DNA of 64,000 bases from Dermanyssus gallinae (Eukaryota > Arthropoda > Arachnida > Mesostigmata > Dermanyssidae). Location of the stretch: contig QVRM01002492.1 of assembly GCA_003439945.1 (NCBI GenBank), positions 260,001-324,000 of the forward strand, given 5' to 3'. Both the position numbers and the translations under genes were made by a program. Shown one piece after another: positions 1-11,377 of the stretch; within the stretch, counting starts at the first letter, position 1, and every line of letters begins with the position of its first letter. The notes under the pieces are model-generated. The model was not told the origin of the DNA. It did not search any database and saw only the letters and a program-made list of their open reading frames with translations.

Positions 1-504
1 GGATACGAATAGTGCTGGGTGTAACGCAACAGTGACTAGGTGTGAGCTTTTTGCTTTATATGGGATTTTTCCGTACATAGGCTCGCCAAATAGAGGTCAT
101 TGATGAAAGGCGGTCATAGAGTTTAGAGGGGTTGAAAATTGTCGATGTTCGGTCGATGAGATTAGGTCGTGACTACCGTCAAAAACAACAGATGGTCACT
201 GAACGTCAGACAGACCCATCAGACACAACAGATATAGCAGCCTGCATTGCGGAAAGGATTCTGAACTAGCAGAAGAAAAAAACAGGACTTTACGCGGCAC
301 GTAATGCAAGCGTGTGCCGAACGAACACGAGAGAATCTATGCTCTCGAAATGGACGAAAGCCGTTAATGTGAATGTCGTGTAAGGAGACACAATAGCTTA
401 TCTCATCATTAGCAGCATCATCATCACCACCATCAGCATTAAACCGATTCTATTTTTTAATATGAAGAGACTTTCTTGCATGCTGACAAGATGAGACGAT
501 ACAC

Positions 505-531
505 AGAGAAAGAGAGAGAGAGAGAGAGAAA
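505..531. repeat. (GA)n microsatellite
   Basis: A run of GA dinucleotides with one or two AAA interruptions, read directly. GA tracts can serve as GAGA-factor sites in arthropods, but nothing here ties this one to a promoter. Confidence 0.8.
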
Positions 532-1465
532 GTGGGAGCGAACCTTTCGTTCACAGACTAAATGAAATCAATGCGCCCCCTCCCCAAAAACACGTTGCTG
601 CTGCGGCTATAGTGCCGGGTGTTATCGAGTGGAATGTGGACAAAGTGCGTCGAAACGTGACGAATTATGCTGATGAAGTTTTGAAGCCGTTGATTTTTAG
701 GGAGGAAAAGCAGGAGAAAATCGCGGACACTGAGAGACAGTTTGCTAAACTAAACAGCATGCATGAACAACGTGGTGGAATGCCGAGTGATCCCTCCGCG
801 CAGCACGCAGCACGGGTCGTGCGTCAATGTGCACGTGCGTGCACAAGCATATGGACGCACGCATTGATTTTCGGTCTCATCAAGATTCCGTTTCGGCCGG
901 CGGCTACCGTTTTTGCTGTGCTGTCGGTTGCTGGCTTGTTGGCGCTGCGCTGGTTGGCTCTGACTATGGTTATGGGCTAAGGCTATGACGAACCGTCATA
1001 AACAGCAACAACCAAAGCGATTCACGCGCTTCTATCGGAGAATCGGCTATGGACCTATCGATCTATCGTTTGCGCCATTTGTGTCCTACTACTACATGTG
1101 CTGCATGTATCGCTTCTTGCGGTCTTTCTCCACCTATCCACGTCCTATCTCTTTTTTATTTTCACGATATTCTCGCTATTTTGCTCAGTTTCTAGTTCTC
1201 GTTTTTCTCAAGTTTTTTTTTGTTTTCTCGCCCGTTCTGTTGCGTGTTTTCCCGAGATCGCTCTGCTTCTTTCTGCTCTGTGAGACGGTTAGGCGCCTGC
1301 TGCTGTATAACAGCGGTCTATTGTCAACTAGCAGCTCGTAGCATTTGTAGCAGTAGGAATAGTTTCGTTGTAGTTGTAGTCGTCGTCGTAGTAATAGTGT
1401 TGTACGAAGACGAGCTACCGCATACATTCCCACGATGATTGGCGCGCCTCCCATAACACCCTCGC

Positions 1466-1630
1466 TGAAGCAGCAGCAGCAGCAGCGGCGTCGGTAGCGG
1501 CTGTAACAGCGACATCAGCAGCAGCAGCAGCAACAACAACAACAACACCATAACAACAACAGCAACAACAACAACATCGGCCGCGGCAGCAACAACAACA
1601 ACAATAGCAACAACAACAACAACAACGACA
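1466..1630. repeat. CAG/CAA trinucleotide-rich tract
   Basis: Interrupted CAG, CAA and AAC trinucleotides over about 165 bases. Every reading frame through it gives homopolymer-like peptides (Q, N, S on one strand and L, C, V on the other), so the overlapping frames are treated as non-coding. Confidence 0.85.
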
Positions 1631-2205
1631 GCATAAGTCGCCTCCTCTGCACGCTGATGTAAGACGACGACGAAGAAGAAGAACAAGAAGGAACGCAACG
1701 CGGTGACCGCTTGTTGCTGCTTCTGTTGCTGTTGCTACCGCTAGCAGGAGTTGTTGTTGTTGCTGTTGTTGTTGCTGGCCCATAGATGGCGCTACAGGTC
1801 GACAAATAAACCGGCAGAGCTCTCTGCATCTTCACATCAGGTGGCCCCTCTCTGTTGCTGTCTGGGCGCCGCTGGTCGGGTTCGCGACAATCGGTATTCG
1901 TATGGTCCGGCCGCCTGTGCGTCCATCTCTCCGTACGTCCGTGCGTTCGTCGACCAACCGGCCGAGAGGAGAATGAACTGCTCTGTGCCGGGCTGCCGCA
2001 GCGTCGTCTTTGCTGAAGAGTGACTCTGTCGTCGCCGTAGCAGCGTTCCTCCTCCAGTTGTTGCCGTTCGACTACCACTACTACTCGATAGTGTATAGTT
2101 GGTTGCTGCTGTTTCAGCACGGCTGTTGCTGACGCTCGACGGGCAGAAACAACCACAACAAGAATAATACAAACCAGCCACTGTACGTACAGGCGGCCCG
2201 GCAAA

Positions 2206-2265
2206 AATACAACAGCAATAACAACAACAGCAACAACAGCAATAGCAACAGCAACAACAACAACG
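2206..2265. repeat. CAA/CAG trinucleotide tract
   Basis: Interrupted AAC/CAA/CAG repeats read directly. Similar to the tract 600 bases upstream. Confidence 0.8.
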
Positions 2266-2400
2266 TCATCATCATCGATCCGGTCGTAGTGCGACTCTAA
2301 TCTTCATCATCATCATCATCGTTACCATAAATTTATTTGCAAGTTTGGTTTTGTAAACAATTAGTGTGGAACAACGACAACAACGACGACGACGATCCTT

Positions 2401-2521
2401 TCAACAACAACAAGAACAACTCTCTCAACAACAAGAACAACTCTCTCAACATAAACAACAACTCTCTCAACAACAACAATCCGCACAACAACAACAACCC
2501 TCTCAACAATAACAACAACAA
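2401..2521. repeat. 21-bp minisatellite within CAA repeats
   Basis: The motif ACTCTCTC recurs at 2419, 2440 and 2461, a period of 21 bases, separated by AAC/AAG trinucleotides. A looser fourth unit follows near 2498. The period is a multiple of three, but the frame shows no sign of being a gene. Confidence 0.75.
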
Positions 2522-3247
2522 GATCGGCCGGTGTCGGCGCTGTCACCACGGTTGTTTTAGGTGCTGCCATCATGTTTTCCCTCGTCGGAGTTTGTCGCAG
2601 AGATGACTTGTGATGATGGCTGGCCGCTCGGCCGTTTCTTGCTCGTCCGAGGGACGCCGACCAGGACGACGGTGCAGGACTACCCGGACGACGACACAGG
2701 ACTACCACTACAAAACTGCCGAACAACTCCGAACTCGAGCGTTGTAGACCAGTTGACTCAGCAATGTGAGGAAATTGCTTAGCCTCTCGATCCTCGTAGG
2801 GCCCCCCCGCTGGTCCTCTCTGTGGTGCGGAACTACCAGTGTGGTAGTTACTCTTGCCACCACCGCCCGGCTGCTGCTGTTGTTACGTATTCTTCCGGTG
2901 CCGCTGCTATTTGGCAGACCACTCATCAAAGCTGCCCAAGCAGCGAACATCAAGCGGATCGCGCGGACCTCCAGCTGCTTCCACTACTTCTACTACAACT
3001 CCTTGACCATAGCTTTCCAAGTAGAAGATCACACAACTCATAAGCCCTCTCAATCGCCCTCCCCCCTCTCTCAGGTTTTCTCTATTTTTGTACTTATCCC
3101 CCTTTCTCTATTCCATACATGTCTCTCCCTCTATCTCCATCTCTCACTCGTTCACTTACTACTTTTGTTCTCTATTGTGTGTGCTTAACCGATCGTTTAG
3201 TGAGTAAGCTAGTAGCGTTTGGTTGAGTTAGCTTGGTGTCAATTCCT

Positions 3248-3264
3248 CCCCCCCCCCCCCCCCC
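3248..3264. repeat. Poly-C tract, 17 bases
   Basis: Seventeen consecutive C residues on the plus strand. A prominent homopolymer that is also a likely place for length error in assembly. A 10-base C run is present at 34504-34513. Confidence 0.9.
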
Positions 3265-4599
3265 GACGCGCGTCTCTTGGGTTCAGTGGTCCGTATCCCC
3301 CTTATTCGGTGGTTTTCCTTTCCCTTTCCGGTGTGCTTGCTCACTGAATTCGCAGGAGAGCGGAGGTTAAGTCACGACAAGAACAGCAAGTAAGCTTCCT
3401 TACATTCACTCTGACGGACGAACGGGCGGTGAATCACAGCGCGACACTCCGTGCGACACCTGCTACCTGACTCTGTGACGCCGGCTACTGCCTAATTGCC
3501 ACTCTTTTTAAGAGACACAAATCAGCACAAACAACGCCACCACACCACATTCACACACATGTGAGGAGCACACAGATAGATGAGCAGACAGTCAGCAACA
3601 TATCTCCTCATATTTGCCCCTCATGCACGAGCACGCCCCAAGCAAGCTACTTGTTGGTTTTGCTCGTGTTCTCTTGATTCGCTTCGTTTGGTCGACTAAG
3701 GAGCCGCCGTGTGCGTTGTGATGCCGGCTCATTGCTGCTGCTGCTACCGCCGATTTCTATGAGTTCTCAAGTGTGGGGGGCAGTGAGCCAGAGGAAGTTT
3801 AGGTGTGCATTTACCACCTTACCTACTACTTAACAGCAACTACTATAAGGGTTTTCGTGCAAGAAGAAACAGCACCTCAGCGAGGTATGCGCGAGCGCAT
3901 GTGTGTATGGGCGTCATTTGCAGCCAAACAACGACGATGACAAAAACATCGACCGTGACCCCCGGGCGAATCCATCGAGAGCGAGAGAGAGAGAGGAATA
4001 GTGTTGTTGATGTATATTATGCTGTTGTGTTGACCGTCGTCTCGTTTCGACTTGTCTCTTGACCGTGTGAATTTCGGCTTTTGTCTTCGTTGTGAGCGAG
4101 CCTGGTTGTGTTCTCCCTCCTGTGTGACGGAACCATGATGTGTTCTCACGCCGTTTGGATTGCCGTTTAGGAAGAATCTGCTTGTGGTGCTACTAGCTCT
4201 CGTATCGGCAGTGGGGTCTTCGTTGTTGTTGTTTTTGTTGTCGTCGTCGTCGTCGAGCTTCTGTTGTGGCTACTGTTGACGTACACAGTATGCGAGTGAG
4301 TGGCCAAGACGCATCGTCCCGCAGGTCACATCGTAGACACGAAAAGGATTGTGATAGATTGTGACAGGTTGTCGTTGGATATCCGTCGTACTCTTCTGGA
4401 TTAGTAATAGTAGTAGTAGAAGTGGTCGCCGTCCTCGTCGTCGTCGTCGTTGTCTGGGAGGGGGCGAGACGACTACGGAGAGCAGTGGGGGTCTGGGGGG
4501 TCGCTGCGTGACACCCGACGCACGGCCCAAACCAACGCTCACACACACACGTAAACACGCTCAGACGGCCGCGCCACAGCAAGCGGCGTTGGCGTCACG

Positions 4600-7500
4600 A
4601 TGAACCTCGAGTTCCGCAAGAGCCTTCGGCGTCGGCGGACGAACGTCGCCACCCCGCCGTCGGTCGAGCGCGACGTCAACGCCGAGATCAGCCTCAAGGG
4701 CTGGCTGTACCGACTCGAGGGGTCGCCGCTCAAGCACTGGAAGAAGCGCTGGTGTGTGCTGGCCCAGCGTGCGCTGTTCGTCTACAAGGACGAAGACGAA
4801 CAGAAGCTGTTGGCGTCGTTCTGCCTGCCCGGCTACACGGTTCGCGTGTGCACCAGTCACGATCACGTATCGCACAAGAACGCGTTCGTCGCCGAACAGC
4901 ACTCGCTCAAAGCCTACTATCTGGCGGCCGACTCTAACGCCGCCATGTGCCAGTGGCGCAACTCGATGGCGCAGGCGGCCACCGGCGCCGGAGAGCCGCC
5001 GCCCCGCTCGCCGCGACAGTCGCAGCCCGCTCAGCAAGTTCCGCAAGGTGTCCCGCCACCGGCCCAGCTGTTGCTGCCGCCGCGGCCGCCGCCAGGATCA
5101 GGAGACCGAGATCTGGGTCCGCCGGCAGCGGGCCAGGACGCGGTGGCTCTGCAGAACGGCCGGCACGATTTCTACGACCGAGACTACTTTGGCCGGTACG
5201 TGGACATGAACAACATGACGTGCGTCACTCACTCGCCAATCTACGCCAATGCGCCGCCCAAGCCCAAACGCGCGCCGCAGCTCAACAATCGGCCCCGCTC
5301 AGCTGATTTCCTCAGCCATCCAGATGAGCACGGCAACCTGTACGGGCCGAGCCCGCGACGCGCGATGCGACCTCATACGAGTATGCGTCTCTACGATCCC
5401 GGCTACGAGCCGAGCATTAGCCACAACGGCAGCAACAACAACAATATCGATAACAACCGCATCGCTCACTACCATCAGAACCACAATAACAACGAAAACA
5501 ACAACGAGAACGGCACCAGCGCGTATTACGACCAGGGCCGCAGCCAGGGGCTTAGCACGCATAACGCTCGCCTTCCAGGTGTAGCCGCCTCTCCGAGGCC
5601 AAAATCATGTCTAGCGGAGCCCATTCGCTTCTCCGCCTCGGCGTTCTCCGATCAAGTAGACGGCTTCGAGTCGGGGACAGCAGTGACGCATTCTATGCAC
5701 AGCCTTCAGAACGGCAGCAGCAGCGTTAATCACCACCACCACCACAACGACACCAACAACAGTCATAGCAACCAGCCGCCACAGGCTGCAACCGACCCAC
5801 GCTGTATGTCTCTGGCAACGTTTATCGATAACCCGCATGACATCTACGGCTCGCTGCAGCCCCTGCCGTGTCACCCGTCGCCATTGCCCCCGTATCAGGC
5901 CCCATCGAACGGACTTCTTCATACGACCACAGCGTCGGCGGCAGCTCGGCGAGCTGCTTCTCTTGCCCACCATCATGACGGTCGCTTTAGCAGCCCGTCT
6001 TCCACATCGGCGTCATCAACGCCGCCACCACCACCACCAGGTCCACAAGCGGGACCCGCCGGCAATCGGGGCCCACCGGAGTACCTACATGATCCGCGAG
6101 GGTCGTTTCGCGCGCGCAGCGTTCACAACGTGACGGCGTTCCAGAACAGTGCCGAGTGCTACGACCCGCCACAGGTTGAAGCCAGCAGTCTGGCAGCGCA
6201 TTCGATGAACTCGCTGAATCGGTCGTACATGGCCGCGCCAAGCATCCGTACGCACCGTTCGGGCGTCCTTCAGTCGGACGTGCGGTCATCGCTTCGACTT
6301 CGTGTTGAACCGCGTTCGAACCAGCAGCAACAGCAACAGGATCAACAAGAGCAGGTTCGGCAGCAGCAGCAATTTCAACACCACCACAATACGCTTTTGG
6401 TCCCGTCGGCGATGCCGCGTAGTTCGAACGATATACTGTTCCCCGAACAGCCAATCCCGGCGGCGACAGCTTCGGCAGAAGGACCTGCAGCAGCCGCAGC
6501 CACGGCAACAACCGCCACACACATCTCAACCGGTGAATCAAGGTCACATCGACCTACAAATCACGGCACACAGCTCTCATCGCCGCCTCCTAAGAAGCCT
6601 CCGAGTGGGCGAACCATGTCGACCTCTTCGTACACCTCAACACACTACGGCGAGGAAATTCAGCCGTCGAAGCTCGAAGTGTACCGCCAAGTGCCTCAGC
6701 CCAGCTACTCAACCCAGCGGCCGGTCAGCGGGGTCCCGCCACTATCCACTCAGTTTCAGCAGCGCGATGCTGTCGCCGATCGGAGAGACTTCTCGCTTCA
6801 GTCGATGGCGTCTCGCGACCTGCAGTCGCTACAGAGTCTCACAGACTCGCAGTACTCGACAGGGCCGCCCGAGTCGTCGCTGCCATCGCTCGAGAGCAAC
6901 TCGTCGGATCTCCACACTCCATCGCCTGTTCAGCACTTCACCAACCTGCCACCTCATCAGCTGCAGGCGTCCGAGCAGAACCACCGATTGCCGGAACCGC
7001 GGGCGGCGGCGCCACCTAGATACAGCGAAGCTTGCCTAAGGTCCGAGTTCGTGCAGAAGCTCTCGGTGGCCCCGTCGGCCAAAGTCGACCAGTCCCGCTC
7101 GGTGAATGCGATGCCCGCCTATCGCAGGCTGGATACGGCCAAAGTTGCTCCTGCGCCACGCACACTGCCCCAGCAACAGGATCGGTGCCCTTTGACACCT
7201 ACACGAATGCCAAACTCGAGAAAACTGCTATTTGATCAGCTGAACTGTTCACCGGTGAAGACGCCGCTCGTCGAAAAAGATCAACCCAACGATCCCTATA
7301 GCTATGGGCGAGACGATTTACTGAAAGCCTCTCAGCTATTCTACAGTGGAAAAATTGCTGCACGGACGAACGAACAGCCGCCGGCTCCGATCGAATGTCG
7401 GAACCCGGTCGCGTTGGATCTTTCGTTTCAGTCGAGCAGCCATAATTCGGTGTTCGAAAATGAGACGCCCTCCGCTCAAGGCCAACAAGGCCTTCTGGCC

Positions 7501-9474
7501 GCGTGCCCCCCTGAACCACGGCCAACCCTGGCACAAATGGATCGGGTGAATTACGCCATCCTCAAGCAGGAATTCGAAGGCGCCAAGGTGATGGCACGTT
7601 GCGAGGCAACTCACAATTTAGCGCCGGCAGCTTGCTTTGATGTACGCTCATCCTCTCGCAGCGTCTCCTCGAACGAGTCGTCGCGCGAGTCGCGAAGCTC
7701 GCTGAGTTCGATCTTGCGGGCCAACGTCTCTCAGGAGCAGAGTCGAGGCCAGACGACGGACCGTGTCGATGATGTTGGCAAGGCTCCCGCGAGTCCGACC
7801 GTGCAGACTCTCGAGGACGCCGCGCCACGACAAGGCACCGTATCCGAAAAGCTTGCCTTCTTCGAGGCGAAGAAGAGTCCGGAGCCGTCTCGTCCAAAGT
7901 CGGCAATGTCGACGGCAAGCGGTGGCACCGGAACGGGACGACCGGTGCCAGACCTCATCGACGAGCTGCGTCTCGAGTGCGGACCACGCTCGAATCGTAT
8001 CCCTATGGCCAATTACGTGAGCTCGGCTAGCTCCGAAGACATTCTAAAGGCTATTACTGCTAGCAAGCATCAACGTAGTCTGTCGTTGCTTGAAGGTCCC
8101 GCGCCGGACGTGGTGCCGGCCCAGACTCCACCGTATTACTACTCGGATCTCAGTCTTTCAGCACAAAGCAGCGTTTCTCGTGACAGCCTTCAGAGCAAGA
8201 CGCGCGATGCGGCACCGCCGATGTACGCCAGTCACAGTGCGCTGTCGACACGCAAAGACACGACGTTATCATCGGCCAACTATCGGGCATTAGAGCAATC
8301 GAACAACATCACCGACGGCCACGACCACTCGACACAGAGTCTGGTCGATCTGCACACTCGGAAGGCGGCTTCCCAGCCGACACAGCAGCAGCAGCAGCCG
8401 ACGAAATCGCGCCAGGTGATCGCAGCAGCTCGGAGGGAAGCGAATTTGCCGAAGCAGAACAGCGGCGCGACGTCGGGCAACGCGAAAAAGCAATCTTGGT
8501 CGTGCGAGAACCTGCTCAAGAAGCAGTCACTGACGGTTCCCGAGGCTACGATGAGCGCGACGTGCCTCCTCGAATCGGAGCCGTTCTACGAGAACATCGG
8601 GTTCGGATGCAAGGCGAGCGCTATCCAGGGCCCCGAGCCGCAGAGTTCGCCGGCGAAGATCTCTTTTTTAGCAGTTAGCTCGGCAGAGGCCGCACACAGG
8701 CGGAAACCGGCGACGGCCTCTGTCGACGAGCCCTTCACGTCATCTGCACACTCAGCGACTTCACCGTCAACGTCGCCAGCACACATCACCGCTGAAGCTG
8801 GTACACAGGGTATTACACATAAGCACTTCAGGATAGGAGTACCATTGGCGGCACCAACAACAACAACAACGACAACGACAACACCAACACCAGCGGTTTC
8901 GGCGGACTGCCGGAACGCTCAAGATGAATGCGTTGTTCTACCTGGCGACGAGGAAAAGCGAGATGCAGTTGCCGCCCCGGCGCCGGCGGCGGCGGCAAGA
9001 CCTCAGGACCTCCAGAACAATCACGACCTCCAGAACGATCACGATCTCCAGGACGAGCACGACCTCCAGGACAATCACGACCTCCAGGAGTATCCAACAC
9101 TTCGTTTGTCGTCGCAATCGCAGTCAGCATCATCAGCGGCTGTGCTAGCCGGCTCGCTAGGTCCGCCGGATCTGGTCCAGTCGACGCTCAACTCGTCCGG
9201 GGAGGCTGGCGAGCACGGCGACGAGATTTTTGCTCAAATCATGAACTCTATCGGCTGTCCGTCGAAGATCGACATACCCGAGCGCTACGTGTCGGAATCC
9301 GATTCGGATGCGGATTTTTCCGCCGTCGAACGACTCGCGCGCTACCACAAAGCCGACACGATTCGGCGCCGCCTGGCTGGACAGTTTCGCGATCAGGCGG
9401 GTCGGCTCACCATGAACCAGGTGATCGCTAGACAGGCGAAGCACGTCAGCAAGATCGTTGCCACCCAGCAGTGA
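4600..9474 (+). CDS. PH-domain protein of the PLEKHA5/6/7 (kramer/PEPP) type
   Basis: A 1,624-residue protein in one open frame. Residues about 31-126 form a pleckstrin homology domain: GWLYR opens strand 1, a basic HWKKRW segment lies in the strand 1-2 region where phosphoinositides bind, and the invariant Trp of the last helix is at about 119 (CQWRNSMAQA). The wording matches the PEPP group (PLEKHA4-7, insect kramer), which binds membrane phosphoinositides and acts at cell junctions and cortex. Residues 130-1540 are disordered, with Pro, Ser, His, Gln, Asn and Thr runs and a DLQ-x-x-H tandem repeat at 1470-1497. Near residue 1559 the motif IPERYV plus a basic helix recalls, from memory, the C-terminal block of PLEKHA5/6/7. 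The ATG has A at -3 and an in-frame TAA lies at 4552, so the start is well placed unless an upstream exon joins. No WW domain precedes the PH domain. Having no intron is unusual for this family. Family assignment is fairly sure; the exact orthologue is not. Confidence 0.88.
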   Translation: MNLEFRKSLRRRRTNVATPPSVERDVNAEISLKGWLYRLEGSPLKHWKKRWCVLAQRALFVYKDEDEQKLLASFCLPGYTVRVCTSHDHVSHKNAFVAEQHSLKAYYLAADSNAAMCQWRNSMAQAATGAGEPPPRSPRQSQPAQQVPQGVPPPAQLLLPPRPPPGSGDRDLGPPAAGQDAVALQNGRHDFYDRDYFGRYVDMNNMTCVTHSPIYANAPPKPKRAPQLNNRPRSADFLSHPDEHGNLYGPSPRRAMRPHTSMRLYDPGYEPSISHNGSNNNNIDNNRIAHYHQNHNNNENNNENGTSAYYDQGRSQGLSTHNARLPGVAASPRPKSCLAEPIRFSASAFSDQVDGFESGTAVTHSMHSLQNGSSSVNHHHHHNDTNNSHSNQPPQAATDPRCMSLATFIDNPHDIYGSLQPLPCHPSPLPPYQAPSNGLLHTTTASAAARRAASLAHHHDGRFSSPSSTSASSTPPPPPPGPQAGPAGNRGPPEYLHDPRGSFRARSVHNVTAFQNSAECYDPPQVEASSLAAHSMNSLNRSYMAAPSIRTHRSGVLQSDVRSSLRLRVEPRSNQQQQQQDQQEQVRQQQQFQHHHNTLLVPSAMPRSSNDILFPEQPIPAATASAEGPAAAAATATTATHISTGESRSHRPTNHGTQLSSPPPKKPPSGRTMSTSSYTSTHYGEEIQPSKLEVYRQVPQPSYSTQRPVSGVPPLSTQFQQRDAVADRRDFSLQSMASRDLQSLQSLTDSQYSTGPPESSLPSLESNSSDLHTPSPVQHFTNLPPHQLQASEQNHRLPEPRAAAPPRYSEACLRSEFVQKLSVAPSAKVDQSRSVNAMPAYRRLDTAKVAPAPRTLPQQQDRCPLTPTRMPNSRKLLFDQLNCSPVKTPLVEKDQPNDPYSYGRDDLLKASQLFYSGKIAARTNEQPPAPIECRNPVALDLSFQSSSHNSVFENETPSAQGQQGLLAACPPEPRPTLAQMDRVNYAILKQEFEGAKVMARCEATHNLAPAACFDVRSSSRSVSSNESSRESRSSLSSILRANVSQEQSRGQTTDRVDDVGKAPASPTVQTLEDAAPRQGTVSEKLAFFEAKKSPEPSRPKSAMSTASGGTGTGRPVPDLIDELRLECGPRSNRIPMANYVSSASSEDILKAITASKHQRSLSLLEGPAPDVVPAQTPPYYYSDLSLSAQSSVSRDSLQSKTRDAAPPMYASHSALSTRKDTTLSSANYRALEQSNNITDGHDHSTQSLVDLHTRKAASQPTQQQQQPTKSRQVIAAARREANLPKQNSGATSGNAKKQSWSCENLLKKQSLTVPEATMSATCLLESEPFYENIGFGCKASAIQGPEPQSSPAKISFLAVSSAEAAHRRKPATASVDEPFTSSAHSATSPSTSPAHITAEAGTQGITHKHFRIGVPLAAPTTTTTTTTTPTPAVSADCRNAQDECVVLPGDEEKRDAVAAPAPAAAARPQDLQNNHDLQNDHDLQDEHDLQDNHDLQEYPTLRLSSQSQSASSAAVLAGSLGPPDLVQSTLNSSGEAGEHGDEIFAQIMNSIGCPSKIDIPERYVSESDSDADFSAVERLARYHKADTIRRRLAGQFRDQAGRLTMNQVIARQAKHVSKIVATQQ
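9007..9090 (+). repeat. 18-bp coding minisatellite
   Basis: About 4.7 copies of an 18-base unit inside the PH-protein frame, encoding DLQNNH-type hexapeptides (D-L-Q-N/D-N/D/E-H). The unit is a multiple of three, so copy changes keep the frame. Differences between copies are mainly at the variable N/D/E positions. Function unknown; it may be a length-variable linker. Confidence 0.92.
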
Positions 9475-10317
9475 CAGCCGAAGACTTCAGCCAGAAGCGC
9501 AACGAGAAAGAAGTACAGCCAAATGATGCCGTCGCTCGCTTACTGAGTCATCGGACTCACCCGACTTCGTTCGTTTGACTTCATCGCCATCGTGTCTGAT
9601 GCGCGGACGCACATACCTCCTCCACACACACACACAGATACCTTAAGCAGAAGCGCTTTTCTGGTATCAACATGCTACAATTGCGGCATTATTATTACTA
9701 CTACGAACATGATAGCTAATATTGACCTTGTTTCATTCACTCCAACTCCTCCACTTTTACGTGGAGGAATGTGTCGTTCCGAATTTGTATGAATTTCGAC
9801 TTACTGTAATTAAGCCAGCACCGTTCATCATCCAGGGTGGGTTGTGCTGGAGTTACTCGAGTGCTGGAATTATGCAAAACCTATGCTGCTATTTGTCGTT
9901 ATGTCTAATGATTTCATGTGTGTTAATTTACCATTACTTTTGCTGTAGTACTTATTGTGATTGCGTTTTTGTTCAACCTCACCGTGTGTGGTGGCAAACC
10001 GTGCAAGATAAAGTGTTTTAAAACACAATAGACAAGAATACGTGACAGAGGCAGCCGATCACCAGTTAACGACTCTTCTCAGAGCAAGTCAATTGTCGGG
10101 CCGGACCACTTTTGGGCTACAAGTGGGGCCCTCCGCAGAATGTACAGAATGAACGAGCTTTTTGGATTTATGATGATGTATCTGCCGACAAATCGAATAT
10201 ATATATATATATATAGGAATCATCGAAACGATGCTATACAAAACGCGTAGATAGAACCTTGATTTGCAAGTGACGTAATTACGTAGTAGCTAGCGGTTAC
10301 AGTAAGAGTGTCGTTTT
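9475..10317 (+). other. Probable 3' untranslated region of the PH-protein gene
   Basis: The 840 bases after the TGA stop contain no convincing coding frame, a short CA run near 9622-9637 and a (TA)n tract at 10197-10215. The first AATAAA after the stop is at 10318, which would make this a 3' UTR of usual length. Inferred from position only. Confidence 0.4.
10197..10215. repeat. (TA)n microsatellite
   Basis: About nine AT units read directly; lies in the presumed 3' UTR. Confidence 0.9.
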
Positions 10318-10323
10318 AATAAA
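10318..10323 (+). terminator. Candidate poly(A) signal AATAAA
   Basis: The first canonical AATAAA found downstream of the stop at 9474. It is only a hexamer match; no cDNA end is available, and other AATAAA hexamers occur further on. Confidence 0.35.
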
Positions 10324-10851
10324 CAACCGTCCGCACATGTAACAGTTGTCGTCATTACGGTTCTCAATATGAATTAGCAGCGGCCATAGTGGTTGTACCG
10401 GCGGTATCCGGCGATATGCTATTGTAGCTTGGACGTGCGTGAGAGGTATTTACAATGTTTGGTTGCACACGCGCAGCTGTGATTCCCGATGGGGTGATCG
10501 GGGAATCGTGGAGCGGGACGGAGACCGGACAATCAAACTGAATCGCCCTCTCGCCTTTTTGATCGGGCATTATCGACGCTATTTCTCCCCGGTGTTTTTG
10601 TGTTGTTGCTGTTGTCTTGTTTTTATATCTCTAGTGCAATGACGTTGGTTTCGTTGGCACAAACCAAATATAATACCGTCGTATTTGGTGTGAACGTACG
10701 CTGAGCGAGATGTCTTCTAGTGTTGGTGGTTGTGGTGGTCTTCTCCTTCTCCATCTTCTTTTTCTTATTCCTATTCTTCCTCTTCTTCTCCGGCGCCAGC
10801 CCTGCTCAATAAATCCGGTCGGTGAGCGAAAGCAAACACTACCAGCGGCCA

Positions 10852-10975
10852 AATGCACACATCTACACACGTCTAAATACACAAATCTACACACGTCTAA
10901 ATACACAAATCTACACACGTCTACATCTACACACATCTATACACGTCTCAATACACACATTTATACACACGGAGC
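10852..10975. repeat. 24-bp minisatellite, CTACACACGTCTAAATACACAAAT type
   Basis: The core ACACGTCT recurs at 10867, 10891 and 10915, exactly 24 bases apart, followed by looser units to about 10975. It is an ACA-rich tandem array; overlapping reading frames repeat the same peptide and are not taken as coding. Confidence 0.85.
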
Positions 10976-11341
10976 TGCGTCACGAACGCTGTACGTAGAA
11001 GGCATGGCGCTGGTACAAGCGCCTCTTCAGCTTGCCGCCTGTGACCTACAAGGTGAGCGAGAACAACGCGAGGAAGAAGTCGAGAAAAACGCTAATAAAA
11101 ATACACAGCGCTACAGTCGTCATCATCGGGCTTGTCGGGCACAAATGTTGTCTCGACGGAGCTGACGTGAAGCTGACCAATCACCTGGGTCTATCCAACC
11201 GTTCTTTAGCATACCATATTATAACGTGCTCTATCACCTATCAATCAACCTGCATTTCTTTTTGAGATTGTTCATAGCTTCATACCTACCTTTTATCGAG
11301 CGTGCCTACCCCCTCATGCCGAGGCACGACCGCAGGCGTAC

Positions 11342-11376
<35 letters not shown>

Positions 11377-11377
11377 C
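11342..11377. repeat. (TA)n microsatellite abutting a foldback element
   Basis: An AT-dinucleotide run with one C interruption. It ends directly at the sequence ACAGGGTGTTCC that opens the foldback element to its right. Confidence 0.9.

Larger units (their letters stand above)
1..4599. other. Upstream flank of the PH-domain gene, rich in CAG/CAA repeats
   Basis: No convincing gene was found in these 4.6 kb. The stretch holds long CAG/CAA-type tracts, a GA run, a poly-C run and pyrimidine-rich stretches. It probably contains the promoter, and perhaps 5' untranslated exons, of the gene starting at 4600, but no TATA box, initiator or splice junction could be assigned safely. Reading frames inside it are low in complexity or start without ATG. 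An in-frame TAA at 4552-4554 closes the frame just upstream of the PH-protein start. Confidence 0.5.

Noticed and set aside
612..980. 122-codon frame upstream of the PH gene
   Set aside because: It starts with GTG rather than ATG, has no recognisable motif and no support from neighbouring signals.
1185..2204. Several long frames on both strands over the CAG/CAA tracts
   Set aside because: They consist of homopolymer-like Leu, Val, Cys or Gln runs created by triplet repeats.
4561..9444. Numerous frames inside the PH gene on both strands
   Set aside because: They are shadows of the GC-rich main frame, without domains.
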